This document shows, in pieces, positions 42,988 through 50,982 of a stretch of DNA of 64,000 nt; position 1 is the first letter of the stretch, and every line of letters begins with the position of its first letter. The position numbers were made by a program, and so were the translations under genes. Origin of the DNA: Paenibacillus wynnii (GTDB taxonomy: Bacteria; Bacillota; Bacilli; Paenibacillales; Paenibacillaceae); NCBI RefSeq assembly GCF_000757885.1, contig NZ_JQCR01000002.1, positions 2,356,001-2,420,000 on the forward strand. Direction: 5' to 3'. Under the pieces are notes generated by a model, which saw nothing but the letters and a program-made list of their open reading frames with translations, had not been told where the DNA came from and ran no database searches.

Positions 42988-44838
42988 TTATGGTTTGTCT
43001 GGAAGCTGTGTGACATAGCTGTCTGATAGCTGCAGTAGTCTTAATGCCCGGTTATACTCATCCTCCGTTGCAGCAGGCTTCTTACCTCCAACGGCAAGAG
43101 GATATTGAGTGTTATCCTCGAAGCTGTTGCCGGGGATCAGTAAGCCCGAGGTACCGATGAAGGAACCGGATGGCAGATAATATCTTTCCGGCAGAAGGTT
43201 ATAGGTCTCGGTCAAAAGATTTTGGCCGAAATGCAAGTAGTTTTCCAGTGAGACACCCAATAGTCCAGCGGCAGTAGGCAAGATATCAATCTCTCCGCCA
43301 ACCTGTTCCAGAACCTGCGGTTCCGTATTTCCAGCGCCAAGAATAAGGAGCGGAATATTGGTCATGTGGGCGTAGCTGTATTCAAGTCCATAAATTTCAT
43401 TCATCAGTTCTTTGTCATCATGATCAAGCGAGTAGATAGGCAAGCCCATGTGATCACCATAAATCATGAACACACTGTTATCCCAAATACCGTTGGCCTT
43501 CAATTCCTCAACGAATTGACCGAATGCTTCATCCGCATAATTCTGTGAGCGAATATAATCGCCAACAAAGGTTCCTTCGTACCGCTCCGGCAACTTCATC
43601 CGGTATTTGTCTTCCGGAATCGTGAAGGGATGGTGGGCTGACATGGAGATGACCTGAGCATAGAAGGGCTGTCCTTGCGTGCTCATCTCCTTGAGCTTAT
43701 CGGATGTTTTGTGATAGAGCACATCATCCGAGGCTCCGAAGAAAAAGACATCTTCATCCCCAAAAAACTTATGATCATAATAATGATCCCAACCTAATGA
43801 ACTGTACAGCTCACCCCGGTTCCAGAACTCCACATCATTTGTATGGAATGTTGCGGTCTGATAACCGTTCTCCTTCAGCAGACGCGGCAAGCTTGGTAGC
43901 TTCTTGTCCACATAGGCCATAGTAGCGGCTCCGCGGGGCGGAATGTAGAAGGAGGTATTCACTACAAACTCGGCATCAGAGGTATTGCCCTGACCAACCA
44001 TTTGATAGAAGTTAGGGAAATATAGACTGTCCTCCATAAGACGGTTGAGATTCGGTGTTACTTCCTGTCCGTCTAATTTTAGACCGAGCAGGAAACTTTG
44101 AAAGGATTCCAATTGAATAATGATGAGGTTTTTACCTTTAGCCGCACTTTGGAGATTAGGCTTCACTGAAGGGTCAATGCCTTTTAGTGTATTAATCGCT
44201 TCCTGCGTGATTTCACGAGTGTTTACAATGTCTGTTTTTTCATTCGCGAAAATAGTATAAGCTTCATAACTCAAGATACCCATTTCCTGCGCTTTTTTAA
44301 TCTCATTCATACTGGCCTGATTAGGGAGTATATTGAAGAGACACAGCCCCAGTGAGATAATGAATACCACAGAAACAATACCTTTCCGGCCTTGCTGGTT
44401 AATCTTTCTCTTCAAGTCCCGGCCCTTCTTATTACGCAAGAAATAATAGCCCAACACAATAATATCCAAGAAGATGAGTAAATAATAAGGATCCATAAGC
44501 GAGAATACGCTGTTTCGAACGGCGGTCACCTGATTTACCTGCTCTAGGGCATGGTAAGTTACGATAACTCCATAATATTTGAAATACATAATGGCGGCAA
44601 AAAAGATCGCAGTTACCAGCAAATTAACCGTCATGTAATACCCAAGTTTCCGTTTGGAGGAGAACCTTTCAATGATGCAGAAGAGGGCCCAAACGAAAGG
44701 AATCTCTGTAAGTAATGATTTCCAAGGGAGCATATCCCCGAAAATGACACCCCAGGCTAAAAAGCTTTTTAGGACAAAAATTAAAGTGAAAAATATAAAG
44801 GGTTTCACGATCCAACGTTTACCGTTAATGAATGACAC
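42988..44838 (-). CDS. LTA-synthase-family sulfatase-fold membrane enzyme
   Basis: A 616-residue enzyme with five N-terminal helices (to about 170) and an extracellular alkaline-phosphatase/sulfatase-fold domain (about 230-540). The catalytic Thr is T286 in GQGNTSDAEF; metal ligands include E244 in IQLESFQSF, MIYGDHMG and the MSAHHPF His pair. LtaS-type enzymes transfer glycerol phosphate from phosphatidylglycerol to build lipoteichoic acid. The start is GTG 44838 with GAAGGCGAG before it. Whether it is the main synthase or a primase/stress paralogue is not decidable here. Confidence 0.9.
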   Translation of the reverse strand: MSFINGKRWIVKPFIFFTLIFVLKSFLAWGVIFGDMLPWKSLLTEIPFVWALFCIIERFSSKRKLGYYMTVNLLVTAIFFAAIMYFKYYGVIVTYHALEQVNQVTAVRNSVFSLMDPYYLLIFLDIIVLGYYFLRNKKGRDLKRKINQQGRKGIVSVVFIISLGLCLFNILPNQASMNEIKKAQEMGILSYEAYTIFANEKTDIVNTREITQEAINTLKGIDPSVKPNLQSAAKGKNLIIIQLESFQSFLLGLKLDGQEVTPNLNRLMEDSLYFPNFYQMVGQGNTSDAEFVVNTSFYIPPRGAATMAYVDKKLPSLPRLLKENGYQTATFHTNDVEFWNRGELYSSLGWDHYYDHKFFGDEDVFFFGASDDVLYHKTSDKLKEMSTQGQPFYAQVISMSAHHPFTIPEDKYRMKLPERYEGTFVGDYIRSQNYADEAFGQFVEELKANGIWDNSVFMIYGDHMGLPIYSLDHDDKELMNEIYGLEYSYAHMTNIPLLILGAGNTEPQVLEQVGGEIDILPTAAGLLGVSLENYLHFGQNLLTETYNLLPERYYLPSGSFIGTSGLLIPGNSFEDNTQYPLAVGGKKPAATEDEYNRALRLLQLSDSYVTQLPDKP

Positions 44839-44979
44839 GGCCTCGCCTTCTTTCTACATGATGAAACGCTGTTTTTAGACTTAACTAACAGCGCAATGCA
44901 TGGAAATTCCATGGTAATAAAATTTATTATGAAGCGCCATCCTTCGATTGTCAAAATCAGTGGAGTTAAAGGGGCAAGT

Positions 44980-45008
44980 TTGAACCATAGTGTATATACA
45001 ATTATACA
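44980..45008 (+). promoter_or_regulatory. Probable SigA promoter of the helicase gene
   Basis: TTGAAC, 17 bases, TATACA, with ATTATACA repeated twice just downstream; the ATG is about 33 bases further. Confidence 0.5.
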
Positions 45009-45041
45009 ATTATACAATGATCGGCGGAGGGAGAATAGGGC

Positions 45042-47357
45042 ATGAATTACCCGGTTATGATCTCGGTCAGAGCGCTTGTGGAATATTCTTTCCGCAGCGG
45101 CAGTATAGAATCGGGCTTCCATACTGCCGCCTCCATGGCAGAGGGTACCCGGATTCATCGAAAGATACAGAAGCAGTATAAGGAAGGCGATCGTAAGGAA
45201 GTGTATTTGAAGGCGGAAATTCCGTATGGTGAGCTGTTATTCATAGTGGATGGCCGTTGTGACGGCCTGTTAATTAAGGATACAGGACAGCTTATAGTTG
45301 AGGAAATTAAATCAACCTCCGAGCCGCTTGATAGGTTGGGTGAGGGTCGCACGGTACATTGGGCTCAAGCGCTTATGTATGCTTATATGGTATCCACAGA
45401 ACAAGGCCTCTCCTCCATAGAGGTGAGATTGACTTATGTGCAAAGCGGAAGTGAAGTGCAGACAAGTATGAATAGGACTTTGACTCTGGAGGAGCTGAAT
45501 TCTTTTGCAATAGATACGGTATCCCGGTATGCAAGGTATGCGGAGCTGCTGCTTCAGCATAATCAACATAAGGAGAAAAGCGTCCGCATGCTGAACTTCC
45601 CCTTTCCGACCTACCGGGAGGGGCAGCGGCATTTTGCTGGGGCCGTGTACAAATCCGTCTCAGAAGGTGTGAATTTGTTCGCTCAGGCTCCAACAGGAAT
45701 TGGGAAAACGATGTCTACTTTATTTCCGGTTATCAAGGCGATGGGAGAAGGGCGGGCACGGGTCCTTTTCTATTTAACAGCAAAGACGGTTACCCGAATA
45801 GCAGCGGAAGAAGCTGTTGCCCTGTTGGTATCACAAGGAATGCATCTGCATGCCATCTCGATTACGGCGAAAGAGAAAGCCTGTTTTCGGGAGGAAGGCC
45901 TCTGCACAAAGGAGTACTGTCCATTTGCAGAAGGTTATTATGATCGGATTAACGACACGCTGATCGATTTATTGGAGCATGAGACCCTGATGACACGGGA
46001 TATTATAGCCCGGTATGCACGAAAGCATAGGGTCTGTCCCTTTGAGCTGTCGCTGGATGCGGCTTATGCGTGTGATGCCATCATCTGTGATTATAACTAT
46101 ATTTACGATCCAAGGATCAGCCTGAAGCGGCTGGTGGAAGAGAACAAGAAGGAAACGGTGCTGCTTGTTGATGAGGCGCATAACCTGGTAGACCGGGGGC
46201 GGGAGATGTTCTCGGCTTCACTTCGCAAAGCTCCTTTTCTAGGCTTGCAGCGAGCCTTCAAGGGAGTAAACCATAGACTCAGTATTGCCGCAAAAAACGT
46301 GAACAGCTTTTTTATAGCGCTCCGTAAAAGCTGTAATGAGGAAGGCCAGGGCCAATGGATTACCTATCCTGAAGAGCTGCCTTCCCTGCTGGAGGCATTT
46401 GCAGCGGAGGCAGAGCAGGAGCTTATAGTACCTTCTATTGTATTAGCCTCTCAGACAGCAGAAGCAGATGAGGGTGAAGAGAGCTTGCTGGATACGTATT
46501 ATGCGGTACAAGCCATGCTGCGCACCTTCAAAACCTATGACGAGCGATACCTTACCTATGCCGAGGTCCAGCGCAGCGATGTATATTTGAAGCTTTTCAA
46601 TTTAGACCCTTCCTATCTTTTGCAGCAGACGGCTAAGGGGTTCCGCAGTCAAATCTCGTTCTCAGCTACACTTTCACCCATGTCCTATTACAGAGATATG
46701 ATTGGAGCCACGGAGGATGACTACAGTCTGGTCGTTCCTTCTCCCTTTCAAAAGGAGCAATGGACGGTTTCGGTACTCCCTCTTTCTACGCGGTATCATG
46801 ACCGGGACAAGTCCTTGGTTCCACTCGCAGGTGCGCTAAATGACATGGTATCTGTGAAGGGGAACTATCTTGTTTTTTTCCCCTCCTATCTGTACTTGCG
46901 GGATGTGTATGAGATTTTTAGGGAGAGTTATCCTAGAATAACAACTCTTGTGCAGGGTACGGGGATGAGTGAGGAAGAAAGAGAGAGCTTCCTGGCGTCT
47001 TTCCAGGCGGGTAATGAGGAAACTCTGCTTGGCTTCGCTGTGCTCGGAGGTATCTTTTCAGAGGGAGTGGATTTACCGGGTGATCGATTGAACGGAGTAA
47101 TGGTGGTAGGTGTCGGATTACCCCAGCTCGGGTTGGAACGTAATCTGCTACGGCAGTATTTCAATAATCAGGGGGAAAATGGCTTTGATTATGCCTATGT
47201 CTACCCGGGTATGTGTAAAGTATTGCAGGCGGGCGGGCGGCTGATTCGCACCGAACAGGATACGGGAGTCATTATGCTGGCAGATGACCGTTTTTTGCAG
47301 AGTCCATACTTGATGCTGCTTCCGGAGGAATGGAGAAACTACCGGGTCATCAAATAA
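45042..47357 (+). CDS. RecB-like nuclease fused to XPD/DinG-type Fe-S helicase
   Basis: A 771-residue protein. The N-terminal PD-(D/E)XK nuclease (about 1-170) has the RecB/Cas4-type set: H39 in GTRIHRK, D74 in RCDGLL, E88 and K90 in EEIKST and Q109-xxx-Y113. The helicase follows with Walker A APTGIGKT (about 216-223), four cysteines spaced as in XPD iron-sulfur domains (CFREEGLC, KEYC and HRVC), DEAH in LLVDEAHN and motif VI QAGGRLIRTEQD. It should bind and unwind DNA 5' to 3' and cut it, in repair or replication-fork processing. It is monocistronic. Confidence 0.88.
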   Translation: MNYPVMISVRALVEYSFRSGSIESGFHTAASMAEGTRIHRKIQKQYKEGDRKEVYLKAEIPYGELLFIVDGRCDGLLIKDTGQLIVEEIKSTSEPLDRLGEGRTVHWAQALMYAYMVSTEQGLSSIEVRLTYVQSGSEVQTSMNRTLTLEELNSFAIDTVSRYARYAELLLQHNQHKEKSVRMLNFPFPTYREGQRHFAGAVYKSVSEGVNLFAQAPTGIGKTMSTLFPVIKAMGEGRARVLFYLTAKTVTRIAAEEAVALLVSQGMHLHAISITAKEKACFREEGLCTKEYCPFAEGYYDRINDTLIDLLEHETLMTRDIIARYARKHRVCPFELSLDAAYACDAIICDYNYIYDPRISLKRLVEENKKETVLLVDEAHNLVDRGREMFSASLRKAPFLGLQRAFKGVNHRLSIAAKNVNSFFIALRKSCNEEGQGQWITYPEELPSLLEAFAAEAEQELIVPSIVLASQTAEADEGEESLLDTYYAVQAMLRTFKTYDERYLTYAEVQRSDVYLKLFNLDPSYLLQQTAKGFRSQISFSATLSPMSYYRDMIGATEDDYSLVVPSPFQKEQWTVSVLPLSTRYHDRDKSLVPLAGALNDMVSVKGNYLVFFPSYLYLRDVYEIFRESYPRITTLVQGTGMSEEERESFLASFQAGNEETLLGFAVLGGIFSEGVDLPGDRLNGVMVVGVGLPQLGLERNLLRQYFNNQGENGFDYAYVYPGMCKVLQAGGRLIRTEQDTGVIMLADDRFLQSPYLMLLPEEWRNYRVIK

Positions 47358-47411
47358 CAACGTATACTATATGAAAGGGCATTCATAACAGATTCAAGGG
47401 AGGTTAAACCT

Positions 47412-48380
47412 ATGACGCTTAAGATTGGTATTATCGGGACAGGTTGGTTCTCTAAAGTACATGCGGATTTGCTGGCCGCTATGGATGAAGTGCAGGTGCA
47501 GGCTGTATGTGGCAGCAGTAAAGAAAAAGGGGAGGAAATGGCCAACCAATACGGTGCAGCGGGATATGGGGATACGACCGAAATGCTGGATGCAGAGAAC
47601 CTGGATGCTGTATATATCTGTGTTCCCCCACATTCCCATGGAGCCATCGAACGTTCCATTATTCGTCGGGGTATTCCCTTTTTCATAGAAAAGCCGCTGG
47701 GTGTCAGTACGGAGATACCCGCCAGCCTGCTTCAGGACATCAAAGAACGACAATTATTAACCTCGGTCGGTTACCATTTCCGTTATCAGGATAATATTGC
47801 CCGGCTGAAGGAGCTTTTGCGCGGAGATAAAGTAGGTATGATTGTCGGTCAATGGATGGGAAGCATGCCGGGCGTAGCCTGGTGGCGGAATCAAGAGCAG
47901 TCCGGCGGGCAATTTACAGAGCAGACTACACATATTGTGGACTTGCTGCGGTATCTGGGGGGCGAAGTAACCGAGGTGTATGGAATGTTCGGCAACCGGG
48001 TTGTACATGAGCAGCATGACAATGTAACTGTATCCGATGTAGGCACAGTTTCACTGAAGCTTGAAAGCGGCATCGTAGCTAATATCTCTAATACATGCGT
48101 ATTGCCGGGAGAAGTAAGCCGTGTAGGCCTAAGTTTTTATAATGACCGCGGCCTGCTGGATTGGAATCCGGAGCGGCTGCTGGAGGTGCGGAGTGGGGAC
48201 AGTACGGAGCATGCAAACTCCGGTGATCCTTATCTTGCAGAAAGCGAAGCTTTCCTGCAAGCAGTGCGCACCGGAGACCGCTCGCGAATCCTTTGCGATT
48301 ACGAGGATGGTTACAAGACTTTGAAGGTGACTTGTGCAGCTTATGAATCTGCGAAATTGGGGCTCCCGGTGAAATTATAA
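47412..48380 (+). CDS. Gfo/Idh/MocA-family oxidoreductase 2
   Basis: A 322-residue NAD(P)-dependent protein with GIIGTGWFSKVHADLLAAM at the nucleotide site, VYICVPPHSHGA, FIEKPLGVS and the substrate-domain Gly/His block QFTEQTTHIVDLLRYLGG. This THIVDLLRYL wording is that of myo-inositol-2-dehydrogenase-like and related members. GGGAGG precedes the ATG. It starts 54 bases after the helicase in the same direction but with no functional tie that I can see. Substrate unknown. Confidence 0.87.
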   Translation: MTLKIGIIGTGWFSKVHADLLAAMDEVQVQAVCGSSKEKGEEMANQYGAAGYGDTTEMLDAENLDAVYICVPPHSHGAIERSIIRRGIPFFIEKPLGVSTEIPASLLQDIKERQLLTSVGYHFRYQDNIARLKELLRGDKVGMIVGQWMGSMPGVAWWRNQEQSGGQFTEQTTHIVDLLRYLGGEVTEVYGMFGNRVVHEQHDNVTVSDVGTVSLKLESGIVANISNTCVLPGEVSRVGLSFYNDRGLLDWNPERLLEVRSGDSTEHANSGDPYLAESEAFLQAVRTGDRSRILCDYEDGYKTLKVTCAAYESAKLGLPVKL

Positions 48381-48413
48381 AAAAAGACACATCCTCTAAG
48401 TGAAGGATATGTC
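48377..48413 (-). terminator. Terminator of the cidA-cidB unit
   Basis: On the minus strand AGACATATCCT pairs with AGGATGTGTCT, followed by TTTTTTTAT. It lies between convergent genes and overlaps the end of the Gfo gene by a few bases. Confidence 0.75.
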
Positions 48414-48437
48414 TGCGGCCCAAGCTGGGGCGGCCTA

Positions 48438-49121
48438 TTAGTGGAGGAAAACCGCGAGCAAGCCCGGCGTTACGCCTAATGTGAATAATGCCGTCAAGAT
48501 CATCGCGATGCTGGAGATGGTTCCGGTCAATGAACTCAGCTCAAAGGCTTTAGAGGTGCCCGTCCCATGCGCAGCGGTTCCCAGCGAAACACCGCGGGCA
48601 ATCTCATTGTCAATGCGGAAGAGGCGCAGAACGGATGGCCCCATCAGTGTACCCAGGATTCCGGTCAGTATTACGAAGACGGCCGTAATATTCGGCACGC
48701 CACCGATACTTTGCGAAATACTCATAGCTATCGGTGTAGTTACAGAACGGGGTACCAGACTAGTAGTCAAATCACTGCTGAGATGCAGCCATTTGGCTAA
48801 GAATACCGAAGATACTACCGCAATTACCGAACCAGAGAGCACGCCTGCCGCAATTTCGGCGGCGTGCTTTTTGAGTACCTTGAAGTTTTTATGCAAAGGG
48901 ATTGCAAAGGCCACAGTTGCCGGTTGCAGCAGCTGGGTCAGCCATTGGCCTCCCGCATTGTAAGAGTCATATGAAATTCCTGTAATCAGAAGGAAGCTTA
49001 TAATAAGCAGCGGTGTGATGATTAGCGGGGAGACATACATTTTGGAGCTAAGAACATATACCTGCTTCGAGATCAGGTAGACTCCGACAGTAAGTATGAG
49101 CAGCAGTAGGCCGATTATCAT
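48438..49121 (-). CDS. cidB: CidB/LrgB-family membrane protein
   Basis: A 227-residue protein with about seven helices. The family's conserved PATVAFAIPLHKNFK, LVPRSVTTPIAMSISQSIGGVPN and SLGTAAHGTGTSKAFE blocks are all present. LrgB/CidB partners a holin-like CidA/LrgA protein. Recent work points to pyruvate or related metabolite export as well as autolysis control. Its ATG overlaps the cidA stop by four bases (ATGA). The cid label rather than lrg rests on the divergent LysR gene. Confidence 0.88.
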   Translation of the reverse strand: MIIGLLLLILTVGVYLISKQVYVLSSKMYVSPLIITPLLIISFLLITGISYDSYNAGGQWLTQLLQPATVAFAIPLHKNFKVLKKHAAEIAAGVLSGSVIAVVSSVFLAKWLHLSSDLTTSLVPRSVTTPIAMSISQSIGGVPNITAVFVILTGILGTLMGPSVLRLFRIDNEIARGVSLGTAAHGTGTSKAFELSSLTGTISSIAMILTALFTLGVTPGLLAVFLH

Positions 49122-49489
49122 GAGGATCTACGCTCCCTTGCTTTGTAAATAGCACCTGTAAGCAGCCCGGAGCAGGACATCACAGCAAAGGTGCCTATAA
49201 GGAGTAAGGCGAGCAGGCGCAGGCCGTCAGCTTCGAGCAGTGAAGTATATTTCATGACGCCGATTGCCGAAGGAATGAAGAAAAGCAATAGCTCGGCCAG
49301 CAGCCAGGAGGCTCCAATATCCACCCAGTTGAGCTGAACTACTCCAAGCTCCAGTAGAATAAAGAGTACTACCATGCCGAAAATACTGCCGGGTATAGGC
49401 AAATGCAACACTGAAGTTAACGCATTTATCAGGAGAGAGAATGCGGTCAACCCCGTTACTTGCAATAATCCTTTGGCTATTTTCTTCAT
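49118..49489 (-). CDS. cidA: CidA/LrgA-family holin-like protein
   Basis: A 123-residue protein with four helices and the family block LPIPGSIFGMVVLFILLELGVVQLNWVDIGASWLLAELLLFFIPSAIGVMKY. Holin-like CidA and CidB form a membrane pair. A GGGGCGGAG site precedes the ATG, and a perfect inverted repeat lies only 13 bases upstream of it. It is divergent from a LysR-type gene, as in the cidR-cidAB layout of Bacillus and Staphylococcus. Confidence 0.88.
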   Translation of the reverse strand: MKKIAKGLLQVTGLTAFSLLINALTSVLHLPIPGSIFGMVVLFILLELGVVQLNWVDIGASWLLAELLLFFIPSAIGVMKYTSLLEADGLRLLALLLIGTFAVMSCSGLLTGAIYKARERRSS

Positions 49490-49501
49490 AAGGCTCCGCC
49501 C

Positions 49502-49519
49502 CTTTCATGATAATGAAAG
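49502..49519. promoter_or_regulatory. LysR-type inverted repeat in the cid divergent region
   Basis: CTTTCAT-GATA-ATGAAAG is a perfect 7-bp inverted repeat containing a T-N11-A LysR box. It lies between cidA and the lysR-type gene and is the natural candidate site for that regulator. Confidence 0.55.
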
Positions 49520-49605
49520 TTTACATCAATTCTTTTCATAGGTAAAATGAATAGAAAGAATAAGTGACATTCCATTTGTCTATGTGTGGAAGAGGGGTAG
49601 AATCG

Positions 49606-50490
49606 GTGGATATTCGGCAATTAGAATACTTTGTACAAGTGGCCAGGCTGAACAGTTTTTCCAAAGCAGCAGAGTCCTTATTTATAACCCAGCCAACGAT
49701 CAGCAAGATGATCCGCAATTTGGAGGTGGAGCTCGGGGCGGATCTATTCTACCGCGAGGGGAAAAGTATCCGACTGACGGATGCCGGAGAAATTCTGTTA
49801 ACGAAGGCACAAAACACTGTAGAGTCTTTCCAGAGCCTGTCTTCCGAGCTGGATAGTCTAAGGGATTTGAAGAAAGGTCATATCAGGATAGGGCTGCCGC
49901 CCATGGTAGGCGCAAGCTTTTTCCCGGCTGTAATCGGACAATTCCATAAAAAGTATCCGGAGGTTACCATCCGGCTGTATGAAGATGGAGCAAAAAAAGT
50001 AGAGAATGATGTCGAGACAGGATTGCTTGATGTAGGTGTAGTTGTACTTCCGGTGAATAGTGCCCGGTTTCATTACTTCTCCTTTAACGAAGAAAAGCTG
50101 CAGCTACTTGTACCTGTAACCCATAGGCTGGCAGGCACGGAGTCGGTTCCGATGAGTGAACTGGCTGAGGAGGAGTTCGTTCTATTCCGGGAGGATTTCA
50201 CATTACATGACCGTATTATTACTGAATGTGTAAAAGCGGGTTTCCAGCCGAAGGTAGTCTATGAAAGCTCACAGTGGGATCTAATCAGCCGTATGGTAGC
50301 TGCGGGCCTCGGAATTGCGCTTCTTCCGGAGACCATCTGCCGTGATATGGACCGTTCACGGATCGCTATCATCCCCTTGACTGTGCCGGCTATTCCTTGG
50401 CAGGTGGGAATGATCTGGCGGAGGGACCGTTATCTTTCCTTTGCGGCCCGCGAATGGATAGATTTTGCCCGGGGACTTCTCGAGGAGTAA
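49606..50490 (+). CDS. LysR-family regulator (CidR-like)
   Basis: A 294-residue LysR protein starting at GTG 49606 with AGAGGGG 8 bases upstream. The 14-residue longer ATG reading has no ribosome site. The helix-turn-helix is in DIRQLEYFVQVARLNSFSKAAESLFITQPTISKMIRNLE, and the ligand-binding domain runs from about residue 88 (GHIRIGLPPMVGASFFP). It resembles CidR/YwbI and probably activates cidAB in response to acetate or overflow metabolism; the ligand is inferred from the family. Confidence 0.88.
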   Translation: MDIRQLEYFVQVARLNSFSKAAESLFITQPTISKMIRNLEVELGADLFYREGKSIRLTDAGEILLTKAQNTVESFQSLSSELDSLRDLKKGHIRIGLPPMVGASFFPAVIGQFHKKYPEVTIRLYEDGAKKVENDVETGLLDVGVVVLPVNSARFHYFSFNEEKLQLLVPVTHRLAGTESVPMSELAEEEFVLFREDFTLHDRIITECVKAGFQPKVVYESSQWDLISRMVAAGLGIALLPETICRDMDRSRIAIIPLTVPAIPWQVGMIWRRDRYLSFAAREWIDFARGLLEE

Positions 50491-50553
50491 TATTTTAACT
50501 ATTTTTTTTGAAACTTCGACATTTTTTTCTTTTTTTGCAAATTATGTTTTTTG

Positions 50554-50572
50554 GTATCATCCATTATGATAC
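50554..50572. promoter_or_regulatory. Inverted repeat upstream of the Spo0E-like gene
   Basis: GTATCAT-CCATT-ATGATAC, a perfect 7-bp inverted repeat containing a TATGAT -10-like hexamer, 35 bases before the Spo0E-like start. Confidence 0.4.
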
Positions 50573-50606
50573 TAGTATAGTAGGTGATAGAGAGAAGGTG
50601 AACGTA

Positions 50607-50843
50607 GTGTCCATTCCAAATTCTTACCCTGATGAATATACCAATAATTTCAGAGAAGACGAGCTATTGATGACGATAGAAACTCTTAGATGCGAGTTGC
50701 TTGAGGTGGCGCAGCAGCGTAGCCTCAGCGATAGTACTGTTGTGGCACTAAGTGAACGTCTGGATCGATATATATTAATGGCACAGAACAGGATGATGGA
50801 AGGTCTGCGTTCCCGGAAGTCCGGTGCCTCTCTTACGATATAG
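50607..50843 (+). CDS. Spo0E-like aspartyl-phosphate phosphatase
   Basis: A 78-residue protein from GTG 50607, with AGAAGGTG 6 bases upstream. The helical hairpin IETLRCELLEVAQQ, then SDSTVVALSERLDRYILMAQ, carries the Spo0E family's S-x-x-LD motif. These small proteins dephosphorylate Spo0A-P and hold back sporulation. The longer reading to 50508 crosses the promoter region and is rejected. It lies just upstream of a quorum-sensing receptor gene. Confidence 0.8.
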   Translation: MSIPNSYPDEYTNNFREDELLMTIETLRCELLEVAQQRSLSDSTVVALSERLDRYILMAQNRMMEGLRSRKSGASLTI

Positions 50844-50875
50844 CTGTGACCATATAACTATAAATGAATAAGATT

Positions 50876-50905
50876 AGGGGAGGGCTATAGCAGCTTCCTC
50901 TTTTT
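50876..50905 (+). terminator. Probable terminator after the Spo0E-like gene
   Basis: GGGGAGGGCTATAGCAGCTT has an imperfect GGAGG/TTCCTC stem and is followed by TTTTTG. The promoter of the next gene starts within the T-run. Confidence 0.5.
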
Positions 50906-50906
50906 G

Positions 50907-50935
50907 TTGTACTTTCTATCAAGTTCACCTATAAT
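50907..50935 (+). promoter_or_regulatory. SigA promoter of the peptide-receptor gene
   Basis: TTGTAC, 17 bases, TATAAT, 48 bases before the GTG start. The -10 is perfect. It separates receptor transcription from the Spo0E-like gene. Confidence 0.65.
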
Positions 50936-50982
50936 TATGTAAATATATTCAAGTCATCTACGACAGCAGAGGGGGGGTTCGG

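Noticed and set aside
45042-47357. Nuclease-helicase considered as part of a defence island
   Set aside because: Flanking genes are LtaS-like and Gfo/Idh/MocA proteins; no methyltransferase, cas, toxin or integrase gene is near.
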